Shown: in pieces, positions 32,874 to 43,429 of the stretch
How the letters are laid out: every line of letters begins with the position of its first letter
How positions within the stretch are numbered: the stretch's first letter is position 1
Origin: Akanthomyces muscarius
Taxonomy: Eukaryota > Ascomycota > Sordariomycetes > Hypocreales > Cordycipitaceae
Direction of reading: 5' to 3'
Assembly: GCF_028009165.1 (NCBI RefSeq)
Contig: NC_079246.1
Span: 2,480,001 to 2,544,000, forward strand
DNA: 64,000 nt
The notes under the pieces: generated by a model
Database searches by the model: none
What the model saw: the letters and a program-made list of their open reading frames with translations, nothing else
Told to the model about the DNA's origin: nothing
Made by a program: the position numbers and the translations under genes

Positions 32874-33689
32874 ATGCGTTTCTCTGCTGCTACCGTCCTG
32901 GCCGTCGCCAGCATTGGCTATGCCCACGAGGGGCCGTACACGTCCTCCAGCATGACCGGCATGGCCTCGTCCTCCTCGCACCACGCCAGCTCGTCCTCGA
33001 CGCACCCCCCCAGCTCGAGCACCACGCACCACTCCAGCTCGAGCACCACGCACAAGCACAGCAGCGAGCACCATACCAGCAGCGTCTACACGGAGCGTCC
33101 CCACCACTCTAGCAGCGTCCCCCATGTGATGTCCTCGTCCTCTTACACCCCCACCAAGAAGCCGTCCAAGCCTTGCCCCAGCGAGTCGACCAAGACGCAC
33201 CACCCCCACCCCCATCACTCGTCGTCGGATCACCACGGCCACCACGGCCACCACACCACGGCCCCTTGCCCGACCCTGACCACCAAGAAGCACCACCACA
33301 CCGCTACCTACCCCTACCCCACGCCTTCTGGCAACAAGGGCAACGGTAACGGTGGTAACGGTGACAATGGCAACGGTAACAAGGGCAATGGCAACGGTGG
33401 CAACGGCAACAGCGGCAACAACGGCAACGGTGGCAATGGTAACAATGGCAATGGCAACAACGGCAACGGTGGCAACGGCAACAATGGCAATGGCGGTAAC
33501 GGTGACAATGGCAATGGCAACAACGGCAACGGTGACAGTGGCAATGGTGATAACGGCAACGGCAACACCGGCACTGGCACTGGCAACCCCATGCCCACGA
33601 TGCCCATGGTTGTCGCTGGCGGTGCTGCGAAGGTTACCGGCGGTGCTGCCGTCCTTGGTAGCTTCGCTGCTCTCTTCCTCGCTCTGTAA
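32874..33689 (+). CDS. GPI-anchored cell-wall-type protein, Ser/His-rich with Gly-Asn repeats
   Basis: Intronless, 271 residues. A signal peptide (MRFSAATVLAVASIGYA) is followed by a Ser/Thr/His-rich region likely to be heavily O-mannosylated, with His clusters such as HHPHPHHSSSDHHGHHGHH. A region of about 80 residues made almost only of Gly and Asn (NGNGGNGDNGN type) comes next. The protein ends with a hydrophobic tail (VVAGGAAKVTGGAAVLGSFAALFLAL) typical of a GPI-anchor signal. No enzyme domain is visible. It is probably structural or surface-coating; His clusters could bind metal (inference). The start at 32874 is chosen because the signal peptide begins there; the frame is open further upstream. 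Confidence 0.87.
   Translation: MRFSAATVLAVASIGYAHEGPYTSSSMTGMASSSSHHASSSSTHPPSSSTTHHSSSSTTHKHSSEHHTSSVYTERPHHSSSVPHVMSSSSYTPTKKPSKPCPSESTKTHHPHPHHSSSDHHGHHGHHTTAPCPTLTTKKHHHTATYPYPTPSGNKGNGNGGNGDNGNGNKGNGNGGNGNSGNNGNGGNGNNGNGNNGNGGNGNNGNGGNGDNGNGNNGNGDSGNGDNGNGNTGTGTGNPMPTMPMVVAGGAAKVTGGAAVLGSFAALFLAL
33380..33575 (+). repeat. GGY-AAY coding minisatellite
   Basis: Imperfect tandem repetition of GGC/GGT and AAC/AAT codons encoding the Gly-Asn region of the wall protein. Purely coding, length likely variable between strains. Confidence 0.8.
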
Positions 33690-35378
33690 GCGTGAGTGCT
33701 TGCCCTATTTTGCAGCAAAACCATACGTTGGGAAAATAACGAGACTGTTTGGGCCAAGACGCCCTGCTCTTGCTTCCCATTGGAAACTTTGGGGAACAGG
33801 GGAGGGCACACTTGGAACAGTTTGAAGAAAAGAGAAGAAAGAAAGAAGAGGCGGGGGAAAGCAAGCTGGTAGCGAAAGTGTGTATACTCTTCTGCTGAGA
33901 CTGGTTTTCTAGTTTGGGGAGTTTTCATGCTGTCAAAAGAGAGAAAAAAGGATCAAGATTGGGGAAGAAAAGAAAAGATTTGACAAGAGAGGCGGTAATT
34001 GATAATGTTAATACGGTAGATAGCTACACCATCTTCAGTCCCCTAATACCATCTAATTTGTTGAATGAAGGAGAAGCTGGTTTTGGATTGTCCGTAATGT
34101 TGGTGTGACAGATGATGTGAATATTGTGCATGTTGAACTAAGGCGTGGTCGAGACTCTACATGGAACATGTATAGTTGTAGAATGGTCGACTCGTCATTG
34201 GAAAGTCTTGTGTTGGGTACTTGTACCTCGGAGCTTGTGTACAAGTCGACCAACTACGGATGAAAACATTACATTGACTGCCATTCGAGATTTAGTTCCA
34301 CGTCGCTTCTGATGCCAGCGCAAGAGAGTGTTTGCACCGGAGAGACGTTTTGCACCAGATGCCAGCGGGAGAGCCATGCGCCACACATGGAGCGCAGTTT
34401 GGGAGGCTGGCCGGCTTTCTGGGGGCTAGTTGCATCTCCGTCTGTCTAGATGGACTTTTGCGCGTTGGATGTATCCGCCCTCGCAAAAGAGCGCAAGGGG
34501 GGCGACCAGGACTTTTCTACATTCTTCAAAGAGCCGATCAGTCCCCCTCCTCAGACCGCCCTTCAGACGCAAGTGTGGCTGCTGGGTGCTGTTTTTGCTC
34601 TGCTAGGTTGGGCTCGGCAATTCGTTGACCAAGAGGTGGAATGAGACACGGCGCGCCCGACCCAAAGCGGGCGGGGTCAGTGCCGACGAGGTTGTGCCAG
34701 CTCATCTACGTCAATTACGAAATGCGATGGCATCATCAGCGTTGGAGAAAAAGGGAGATGCTCAAGATGAATGGATGAGTGAATGAGGATGACGTAGCTG
34801 GTAGTCGCAAGGGAGTTGTACCTGAAAGCTAGTCATGTAGTAGAGATCTTTGTGCCATCGCGAGCGCACAAGCCACACTAGGCGGCCTGCGGATTGAGAT
34901 GCGATCGTGCCGATTGGGAGGGGGTGGAACGCTGCCTAAGATGCAGCAGGGAAGGGGTCTCTGCATAGCAGCGTGGTGGTACAAGGCTTGCACAGTTTTA
35001 AACTTGCGCGGAAGAGGAAACAGACAGGGAGAATGTTGTTGCTCCAATAAATTTTATTATCAGTGTATAGAAACTCGCATTAAAAGTCAAATGATCAAGT
35101 CATGAGCCAGTGGGATATCATAGCTTCTTGTACACAAAAACACACGAGGGCGTAAAACACTCCAAAACCAGCCGGAGAGACGGGCATTACATCATCAGCA
35201 GGCAGGCACAGCCAGAAATTAAAATTAGAAAACCATTACCACAACATCGTCTCGTCCAGCTCTTCATCATGGGCTGCGTACCAGGGGCCAAGCTGCGTCG
35301 TCGTAGCCTTTATATCTTGACAGGTATAACCTTGTAGATTTTTCAAGCCACAACCGACGCGCCACGGCGCCTAGCTTT
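33690..35378. other. 1.7-kb spacer between convergent wall-protein and SUR7-like genes
   Basis: Both neighbouring genes end here. Open frames (for example 34332-34628) have no recognisable features. No RNA gene identified. Confidence 0.5.
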
Positions 35379-36363
35379 TTAGCGGCGCTGCCAGAACTTG
35401 CGCTTGGGAACCGTCGAGTCGGCAAAGCCAGCCTCCTGCTTGTGGACGGTGTCAGGCTTGTTCTTGCTGCGCTTGCTGGCGCAGCAGCTGAGGAAGACGA
35501 TGACGGTGGCGAAGAAGGAGGTGACGAGGGCGGCGACGACACACCAGAGGGCGCCACCGTAGGTGGCGTGGTTGCCGCGGACCTCGTTGACACGGTGGTG
35601 GACGATGCTGAGCGCGGTGAAGTCGCAGGCGAGGGCGACGACGGTGACGATGAAGGTCAGGCCCGACAGCAGCGAGGCGGTGAAGGAGGAGATGACGTGG
35701 GTACCGATGACGGCGAGGAGGAAGGCGACAAAGGAGAGGACGGCGCCGACGGGGTGCAGGACCATGACGCGGGTCAGGCCAGAGGCCGTGTTGCGGCCGA
35801 CGGAGCCATTGTCGACCTGGCTGTCGATGCCGCGGACTAGGGCCAGCGGGTTGTAGCCGAGGTGGCGGTGGCAGTAGTCGGACGAGCCACTGTGAGAAAA
35901 AGAAATGGTTAGCCAAATTCAACTGTTTTTTTTCCCTCGTCGCAAGATGGGCGCATAAGAAAACGACAAATGAGCAAAGCGCATTGTGGTTGCTAGGGCT
36001 GCTTCTTGGCGTTTGAGCATTTCAGCTCTCACTGGGACCCATGGCGCGTTTGCGCAAATCTCGGGTGGGCTGCCAGATGAGCTCATGGTGGAGAGCAAGC
36101 AGCCCGGCTAGGCTGAAAATGACCAGGGGAAAGAAAAGGCTAATTTGCATGCGCAGAAACAATGGTGCAACTTACTCGTACATCTGGCAGTAACCAAAGG
36201 AACCAAAGGTCACGCGGTCGGTGTCGAGGCCGCCGTGGAACTTGACGTTGAGAAGCGACAGGCTGTTGACGACGGGCGAGGAGATGGAGGCGACGAGGAG
36301 GAGAATGGCCGTGACGAGGAGCAGCAGCGTGCCAATGTGGTGAACAGCGAGGAGGATACCCAT
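35379..36363 (-). CDS. SUR7/PalI-family four-transmembrane plasma membrane protein
   Basis: Exons 36363-36176 and 35889-35379, joined over a 286-nt intron, give 232 residues. Four hydrophobic segments: near residues 5-28 (LLAVHHIGTLLLLVTAILLLVASI), about 107-125, 132-152 and 173-195. The first extracellular loop contains FGSFGYCQMYE ... DYCHRHLGYNP, where G-Y-C is the paired-cysteine pattern of the SUR7/PalI/claudin-like family. The C-terminal tail is basic and cytosolic. Family members organise eisosome membrane domains or sense ambient pH (PalI/Rim9); which applies here is unknown. The intron is long for this window, but the joined frame is clean. Confidence 0.88.
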
Positions 36364-38692
36364 TGTGGCGGTTTGTTGTTGTTTGGTGTCGTTTGGTAGT
36401 GGTGTTACTTTTAGGACGACGTCAAAAAAATCGGCACGATCAATGGGCGTGATGTTATTTTGCGTGACGAGAGAAGGGAAAAAGAAAATAGGCAAGAGGG
36501 AGGATTCCGGGGAGAGAGGGAGCTCATATACCACCGTAGGGCAGTAGAGCAGATCGGGGGAAGGGGGGGGGGGGGCGGCCTCTGTTTCACAAGCCCACAG
36601 CTAATGAAAACAGGGACAGACCACAAACTGGTAACTACATCATGATCCCATCTCGGTCGGCCAAATGAAAAGGCACTGGCAACGACACTAAAAACTGAGT
36701 AAGTAGACTGGGGACTGGGCGCCGGGGTGTTGACCGACCAAGCTGGAAGGGGGGCGGAGACGCAGCCGGTGGTGGTGATGTTCACAGCTGGCATGACGTT
36801 GACACGGCCCCAATTGCCGAAGCTTGGGCAGCTTGCAGCTTGCCGCCAAGCCACCCTGCCAATAGATTTCCTCCTTCGTTTTAGATAGACGACTGCTCTA
36901 TGACAGTGTTGCAATGACAGTGCTCAGCGCCTGCTATACCTCTTGCTAGTCCTGCGACGTCCCCCCCGCAAGAAAAAGACACAGGTTGCTGGCCTGCAGA
37001 AGAGCATCGCCAGCTGCCCTCGGTACCTAGCACCCAGCATCGGGCCATCATAAAAAAAAGGCACGATCGCTTGCAGCCCAAGCTAAAGCAGAACCACACA
37101 GGCTGCAGCCGGGGGGCTGCCGTGCTATTGCGCCGCGCTAGCAACGAAAAAAAAAAAAGAATGGGTCCGCGCACGCTCGTCGCGAGATGAGCCCAGCAAG
37201 CCACAACAAGAAAAAAAAAAAGGCTGTGCCGATGCCCCGTGGTGTGGATGCGGAATAGCGTCACAGACCTTTGAGCCCAAGCAAGCTGCTGCTGCTGCTG
37301 CCGCTCCCAGCGCAACAACAGCCACAATCATCACGGCTCCAAAAAACCTGTGGAGAAGTCCGCCCGTTTTTCTCTCTCTCTTCACCTTTGGATGTGATGT
37401 GCGCGCGCGCGCGCTCAGATATATGTAATAATGATGATACTGTCCCCAGTGTCCGTCAAAGCATAAACTTTGGAGGTAAACAATAGGCGGCCCCCCCTGT
37501 TCAGCGCAAAGAAAAAAACTGTAACTGTAACTGTAACCTCAAGTCAAGTCATGTCGCTGCAAAGCCACATCCTTGTTTTCTGTCCAGCGCCACAGCTCCT
37601 CCCCTCCCTGCCTTGGAAACCACCCCATTCCTCGCTAGTTCCATCCAGACATGTGCTCTCGTAGCTTCGTTACTGGCTCGCTCTAGTTTAATGAGACAGA
37701 GCCTCCGTGTGACCAGATTGGTTCCTTGGTAGCGTGGTACTGAGACGGTCGAGAACTGAGGCTTTGGCTTTTAGCGTCGCTGTGACGACTTTTTTGATTG
37801 GCAAGTTCCACCGCGGCGACCAGGCTTTTGTCGCAAAGCACAGCCTCTCTCTCTCTCTCTCTCTCGCTCTTACTGGTATTCTCTAAAGACGTTTTGATGC
37901 GCTGCGGGACAGCAGGGTCGTAGGGCTAACGCGGGATCCCAGATCGAGGTCCCTCTGTAAAAGAACTGATTTCTTCACTCTACAAATATCGCTTCATGAT
38001 TTCTTATTCGGTTGCAATTGACCTGGAATTATATGTTGTATATCTTGTGTACAATCGCCCATGGCGTCTGTCACATGTACAGCTACACATCTTCCGCACT
38101 ACAGTACCCACGGAGTTACATATCGACTTCTGCACTGCGCCGCTTGGGGGCCACTTTCCACCCTGGCACGACCTGGCCAAAACCGAAGAATGGCCCCATC
38201 ATCGATTGCCAGCGCTCTGCGCCGATCACTGCGCACCAACCGATGGCCGCTGCCGACCAATTTTTCCAACCCAGTCGCTGCCACAGCGCGCCACATTTGG
38301 GGAAGCTCACAACATTCTTTCTCCGAGTATTCTCAACCAGCGCTGGCCGGGAGCGGCTTGCGCTGCAATATAAAAAAGTCGAAAAATGCAAGTAACAACT
38401 TGCTGCCGGCTCAACCCAATACGGCCAATGCAGCCTGGCCTGGTTCCCTTTCTGTTCCTTGCTTGACCCAACTCGGGTCTATTACGTAGCTTGCAGCCCA
38501 AACCGGGTCGGAACCCCTGCTGAGCCACACCACTCCAAGGCACTTTGGGTCCGACTGTGGCCGTGCTGCCCTGGCAGCCATGCAGCACTGCAGCAATTAG
38601 TTTCGGCATGACCCGACAATCCTGAGGCCGCCCGAGGTAACTTGATCCTTGCCTGCCACTTGCGTCTTGGCAGCCGCTTGCCCAAACATGCT
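36364..38692. other. 2.3-kb spacer with many simple repeats
   Basis: Promoter side of the SUR7-like gene and 3' flank of the next minus-strand gene. Simple sequences include a G-run near 36560-36576, A-runs near 37146 and 37210, a GC alternation near 37402-37414 and a CT repeat near 37848-37865. No gene seen. Confidence 0.5.
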
Positions 38693-39477
38693 TCACCTGC
38701 TTCGCTGCGGCTTTGGCGCCGGCTTGACTGAGTCGGCGGCCGACATCTGCCCTGGTATCTGCTGCTTCCGCTCCAGTCGCTGGCGCATGCTGTCCCTCGG
38801 GCTGTCTGGCGCCGCGGGTTTGACGTTCCAGTGGCAGAGGCCCTTCTTCAGCAGCGTGTCCGGCAGCGCCTCCCGCAGCGCCGTCACAGCAAACGACCTG
38901 TCCGTCTTGTAGCCCTCCGGCCAGCTGGTGTACTCGGTCGCCTTGGTCGCCGCGTTGCCGTGGTCGTAGTCGCGCGCGGGGCCAATGGTGAGCACAAACT
39001 CGCGCGTCTCGTAGTCGATACCTGCTTCTCGTGCCGCGCCCTGCGACGGCTGGCCATGTTCCTCGTGTCTCTTGCTCGTCTGTGTCTGGAATTCGATGCG
39101 CGGCTGCGCCGAAGGCTCGGCCAGGCTCTGGAGCTGCCTCGCACGCTTCTCAGGCTCAATCTGCGGCAGCGATATGCGGCAGGCGATGGGACTCAGGCGC
39201 GTCAGCGCTCTGGCTGTGTCTTCGCTTTTCGTGACGGAAATGTATCGATTGGGTTCGTACTAGAAAACGTCCGACATCAGCACGACGTGTATTGCCGTAG
39301 GATAGCGCAGGGTTCGCCTACATTTTCTCTCCTGAAAACATCAATGTGTCCGTATTTCTTGAGAACTTGTAGTATCGAACGTCGCTCCGCAAATGTCGAC
39401 GGCGTAGGGGATATCATAACCCGGATTGACCGGTTGGCCAATCGGCTGTTGATGCCGCGAAACGGCGCCAGCGCCAT
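38693..39477 (-). CDS. conserved-looking protein of unknown function
   Basis: Exons 39477-39322 and 39259-38693 (intron 62 nt) give 240 residues. I do not recognise the family. The N terminus is basic and lacks acids (MALAPFRGINSRLANRSIRV), suitable for mitochondrial targeting. The first 90 residues read like a small alpha/beta domain (MISPTPSTFAERRSILQVL, KYGHIDVFRREN, then YEPNRYISVTKSEDTARAL), vaguely RRM-like in strand and helix order. The C-terminal half contains DYETREFVLTIGPARDYDHG and TSWPEGYKTDRSFAVTALREALP, then a Pro/Lys/Gln tail. The joined frame supports a real gene. Mitochondrial or RNA-related function is only a guess. Confidence 0.75.
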
Positions 39478-39909
39478 CTCGTATCTGTATCGTGTTTGCG
39501 TATCCGATGTTGGGTTCTGATTCCGATTGCAATGCTGTAAAGGCAGCCGCGATCGCGTTCAGCTAGAAATTCCGTTGATGGTGAATGCCGGCGCAAGTCT
39601 TTTTTGGCCGCCTGTCACTTCGGAAAGCTATTGTGGGGCGGCTTCAACGCCCGCCAAAGCAAGCACCAGCGTTTCGCGCTTTTGCATCCGCGCAACTCAA
39701 ACCCAACGCGCAACTCAAACCCAACGCGCAACACCCACAACTGTCTTCAAGCTCAACCCAACTCACTCTGGCTATTGCATGCGAATGCGCTCACAGTACT
39801 CGATTTGCTAGTATATCATTACTCTGGTGGCCGCGGGCTGCCGGTGTGTAACCCTTCGAGCGAAGCGCCCTCGAATTGATCCCGAGCTCACTACGCAATC
39901 GCATCCACC
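39478..39909. other. divergent promoter between the unknown gene and med1
   Basis: About 430 bp between two start codons. A short direct repeat (CAACTCAAACCCAACGCG, twice) lies near 39696-39730. No gene seen. Confidence 0.5.
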
Positions 39910-42037
39910 ATGTCGACACCGACGCCGGCGGCAATGAAGCATGCGGCCTCGCAGCAGGGCCGCACCCCTTCGGGCCAGCAGGGCCGGACGCCGTCACACT
40001 TTCCAGCCGCCACGCCGCCCGTCTCTACGCCCTTCTCCAACGCTGCGTACGCGGCCTTCTCCCCTCACGGCCAGCGATCGTCGCCGCAGCACGTCAAAAA
40101 ATCACCTGCCACCATGGGTATGATGGGGCAATCGACAATGACCTCGCTCAACTTCGACAGTCCCTCGACAGCGGTGGCCATGGGCGCTCTCGTCATGGGA
40201 AATGGCTTTGACATGGGCCTTGCAGGCGTCGCAGGCCTCGATGGCGTCAATTCTGCCTACGCCAACGAGGACGAGAAGCTGCGGCGACTAGAGTCAATCA
40301 TCAAAATGTTGAACGTATGGATTTGCCTCTGTCTTGCGCGTGGATCCCGTAATGCTAACTAACCTGCAGGAAAAAAAGGGCATGGTCAGCGAGGCAGGCC
40401 TGGAGCGACTCGCGCAACGACTTGGCATGGAAATCCTCGCCGAAGAACACTCTACACCCGGCGGGCGAAAAACGAAAACACTAGCTATCGCTGGATCTGC
40501 TATTGCCCTTGATATTATCCTGGACAACAACATCGTCCAGAATGCGACGCTTTCGTACCATGGAAATGCCGACTCCGTCACAAACCACATCGATGCCGCT
40601 AGTCAGATACTGCTCAAAGACCTACAGCTTCTGCCAGGCCAAAGTCCTCTAACAAAGACGCTGGAGAGATTTGCCATCAATTTTGAGCGTCTCGCTAAGC
40701 TGGACAAGCTTAGCATCATTCCCGGTCTGGATTGCCACGAGGCGCTGTCGAGCATGTATTCTTGCTTGATGCGTTTGCATGAATGGGACGTGGAGCAGCT
40801 GCGCCAAAGTTCCGCCCTGACTGGCAAGCCAGATTCTCTGATAGCAAGTGCTGCCATGTGCACAAGGCATGGAAATCCAGTCATGCATGAGCGCGGCCAG
40901 GTTGGGCTCGCCCTGCAATACTGGAAAGAGGCGAGATTCGTCGCACCACCAGCCGGACAAGGGACCAGTGGCGACAGCAAAATATGGTCCATGCTTCTCG
41001 GTTGCGCCGCCATTGACGGCGTAGGACTACCGCCTGTCAGAGTGTCAGAGAATTGGATCTCCAAAGACATTGTCAAGCAAGACGAGATGACCGACTCGCC
41101 AATTCCTGCCCTCGACTGGCAGGAGCCAGATCACGTCTCGTTACCTGCATCGGAGGAAAATAAGGACGCAAGTATGGATATGCTCCAGGCCGACCTCTCG
41201 ACCACGAGAGTGCCGCGTGTCATGTTCACAGCCACTTTTGACCCGCCCGTCATTCTCCCACAGAGCGAATGGGGGCGCATGTACAATATTGCGGGTGTCG
41301 AGCCGCCCACCGACTTCCATCGCCAGCCTCCTACCTTTGATGTTCTTTTCTTTCCGGTAGCCCCGGGCTCGCGGCAGGACCCTAGCGAGGCCCGTACTAT
41401 TGTTCGTAGACGGGAGCTGCCCATGATCAACACGTATAATGACTCTTTGTCAAGGACGCACCAAAGCAGCTTATTCATTTACAAGCCGATATACTCGCAA
41501 AAGATATCGGAGCTGCCATTCGCACATCCGCGCCAGCTTATTGAGATGCTGCCTGTGCTTCGCCAGTATGCATTCTTGTCGACATTGCTTGAGAGAAGCT
41601 TCGGTCGAGAGGACAAGTCTGCTGCTGAGAGCAATGTCGCACCAACTACGCAAGAGAACGGAATCGAAAAGTCAGATACCTCGACCATGAGGGATCAGCT
41701 CGCCGACTTTATGAACTCGGACGAGACAAGCTCAAAGACAGACGGCGGCCTTCCAATCAACATCCCGGCAGACGTCTCGCTCGATGTCATTCTCTGGGTT
41801 CATCCTTCCCCGCACATGCAGGTGGTATTCCCGATGCGGGATACAACCGCCAACATCACACTGAGCATTTTGGAAAACGGACTGGTGCAAATCATTCACG
41901 AGAATGTTCTCGGCGAAGAACCCGGCCCGGTCAAAGAGATTAACGGAAGCAATGTCACAAGGGAGCAGCTGGCCAAGGTATTGGAGCACCTCGAGGATTT
42001 GAGCAAATGGGCCGAGTGGATTCGATCTCGGCTGTAA
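39910..42037 (+). CDS. med1: Mediator of RNA polymerase II transcription subunit 1
   Basis: Subunit of the middle module of Mediator, which links DNA-bound activators to RNA polymerase II. Exons 39910-40314 and 40370-42037 (intron 55 nt) encode 690 residues. After a disordered Ser/Pro/Gln-rich N terminus, the conserved Med1 domain starts near residue 125 (EKLRRLESIIKMLNEKKGMVSEAGLERLAQRLGMEI, a region), with IALDIILDNNIVQNATLSYHG and a TLERFAINFERLAKLDKL helix. It ends near the C terminus with VILWVHPSPHMQVVFPMR-type strands. Length and domain order fit fungal Med1. Confidence 0.92.
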
Positions 42038-42214
42038 CATAGATATTGGGAGGCGCCCTCGACAAAATGCATTCATGATACCCCCCCCCTTTGTCTACAA
42101 TGGTCAAGGTTGTGATGATGAAATATGCTCTCGCTTTATCGCTTTCTAAATGCAGAACAAATGGATATCTAACTAGGAAAAATGCTGATTACGAACAGAA
42201 CAAAAGGAAATTCC

Positions 42215-43429
42215 CTAGGACGGAGGCAGACGGGCCTTGGGCCACGTCGGCGTGTCGGCAAACCACCGCGATCGATACAGCTGCTGCGGGTACGTCAGCG
42301 CCGGCTGCAGCTGGCCATTCTCGAGCAGGTTGATCTGGTACGACGTGACGTCCTGCCAGGCAGCCTGCACGTACAGCACGTTGTTGTTGCCGTCAATGCT
42401 GAGCGACTTGATGTCGGACCGCGGCAGCGACTGGCCGTCGCTGCCGACGCGGCTGTCGACGGGCGTGAAGCCGGGGAGGTACTTGCTCGCCACGGAGCTG
42501 CCGCTCTCAAAGGTCTGAGAGTCAATGTCGAAGACGTGCAGGTCCGTGTCGGTGGACAGGAGCAGCTGGCGGCGGCCCGGCACGCCCGTCATGTCGTGCC
42601 CGCCGTCCCACCAGCCGCTGTACTCGGAGTCGGCCCACTCGGTGTCGAGCGCGACGGCGGTCGTGACGTTGTAGCTGTACGTCGGCTGCGTGACGAAGCC
42701 GCCGCCGGGGCCGCGGGTGTACCTGTACCCGTTGAGCGCCGGCGCGGAGCTGCCCGACGCGCCGGTCGGGTCGGCGCTGCTGCCGGCGCCCCAGAGCAGG
42801 CCGCCCTGCTCGTCCCAGACGAGCGCGTGCACCGCGGGCAGCAGGTTGAGCGACTGCACGGGCGAGGGGTCCGTCGTCAGCCCCGCCGAGACGTTGAAAA
42901 CCTGGATCGTGGCCTCGGTGCTTGACGTGGTCGTGGCGATGGCCACCTGCCCGTCGGGGACCAGCTCGAGGCTGTGCGTGTTGGTCCGGCCGTCCTGGTT
43001 GAGGCACACGCCCCACGTCACCTGCTTGTCCGTATCGCCGCCGGGCGCGTGCGTGATCATGAGCGCCGCGGCGTTGTAGATGGACAGCACGCTGCGCCCG
43101 CCGTCGGCCCATTTGGCCTCGGGCACGGCCGTGACCGACTGGATACAGCTGAGGAGGTCCGCGGGTATGTTGGACTGGGAGGCGACGTCGGCGGCGCTCC
43201 ACGTCCACGAGGGGTTGCCGTGCATGTCGTGGATGGCGATTTGCGCGTCGGCCGTGTCGTTGGCGTACAGACCCGTGATGACGGACGACAGGGACAGGCC
43301 CGTCGGCACGGCCTGCAGCGCGCGAAAAGGGCTCTTGGGCGGGCGCCGGGGAGCGGCGGAGACGCTGGCGAGGACGTGGAAGAGGCAAGTCGCTATGGAC
43401 CGCAGCGAGGGTATACGTGTTTGTGTCAT
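42215..43429 (-). CDS. secreted protein of unknown function, propeller-like (DUF6528-like)
   Basis: Intronless, 404 residues. The start at 43429 is chosen because a signal peptide begins there (RSIATCLFHVLASVSAA). The body contains repeated short strands with DG/DD and Trp motifs (IAIHDMHGNPSWTWSAADV, VHALVWDEQGGLLWGAG, LLLSTDTDLHVFDIDSQTF, IKSLSIDGNNNVLYVQAAW), a pattern of extracellular beta-propellers. The WSW segment after a strand resembles DUF6528 proteins, but I cannot confirm this. No catalytic motif recognised. The gene converges with med1, leaving 177 bp between stops. Confidence 0.8.
   Translation of the reverse strand: MTQTRIPSLRSIATCLFHVLASVSAAPRRPPKSPFRALQAVPTGLSLSSVITGLYANDTADAQIAIHDMHGNPSWTWSAADVASQSNIPADLLSCIQSVTAVPEAKWADGGRSVLSIYNAAALMITHAPGGDTDKQVTWGVCLNQDGRTNTHSLELVPDGQVAIATTTSSTEATIQVFNVSAGLTTDPSPVQSLNLLPAVHALVWDEQGGLLWGAGSSADPTGASGSSAPALNGYRYTRGPGGGFVTQPTYSYNVTTAVALDTEWADSEYSGWWDGGHDMTGVPGRRQLLLSTDTDLHVFDIDSQTFESGSSVASKYLPGFTPVDSRVGSDGQSLPRSDIKSLSIDGNNNVLYVQAAWQDVTSYQINLLENGQLQPALTYPQQLYRSRWFADTPTWPKARLPPS

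Noticed and set aside
33352..33825. 157-codon frame of Met/Ala/Thr/Val repeats over the Gly-Asn region
   Set aside because: It is the same GGY-AAY repeat read in another frame.
39596..39880. Short direct repeat CAACTCAAACCCAACGCG, considered as a CRISPR-like or transposon end
   Set aside because: Only two copies without spacers, in a eukaryotic promoter; a minor tandem duplication.
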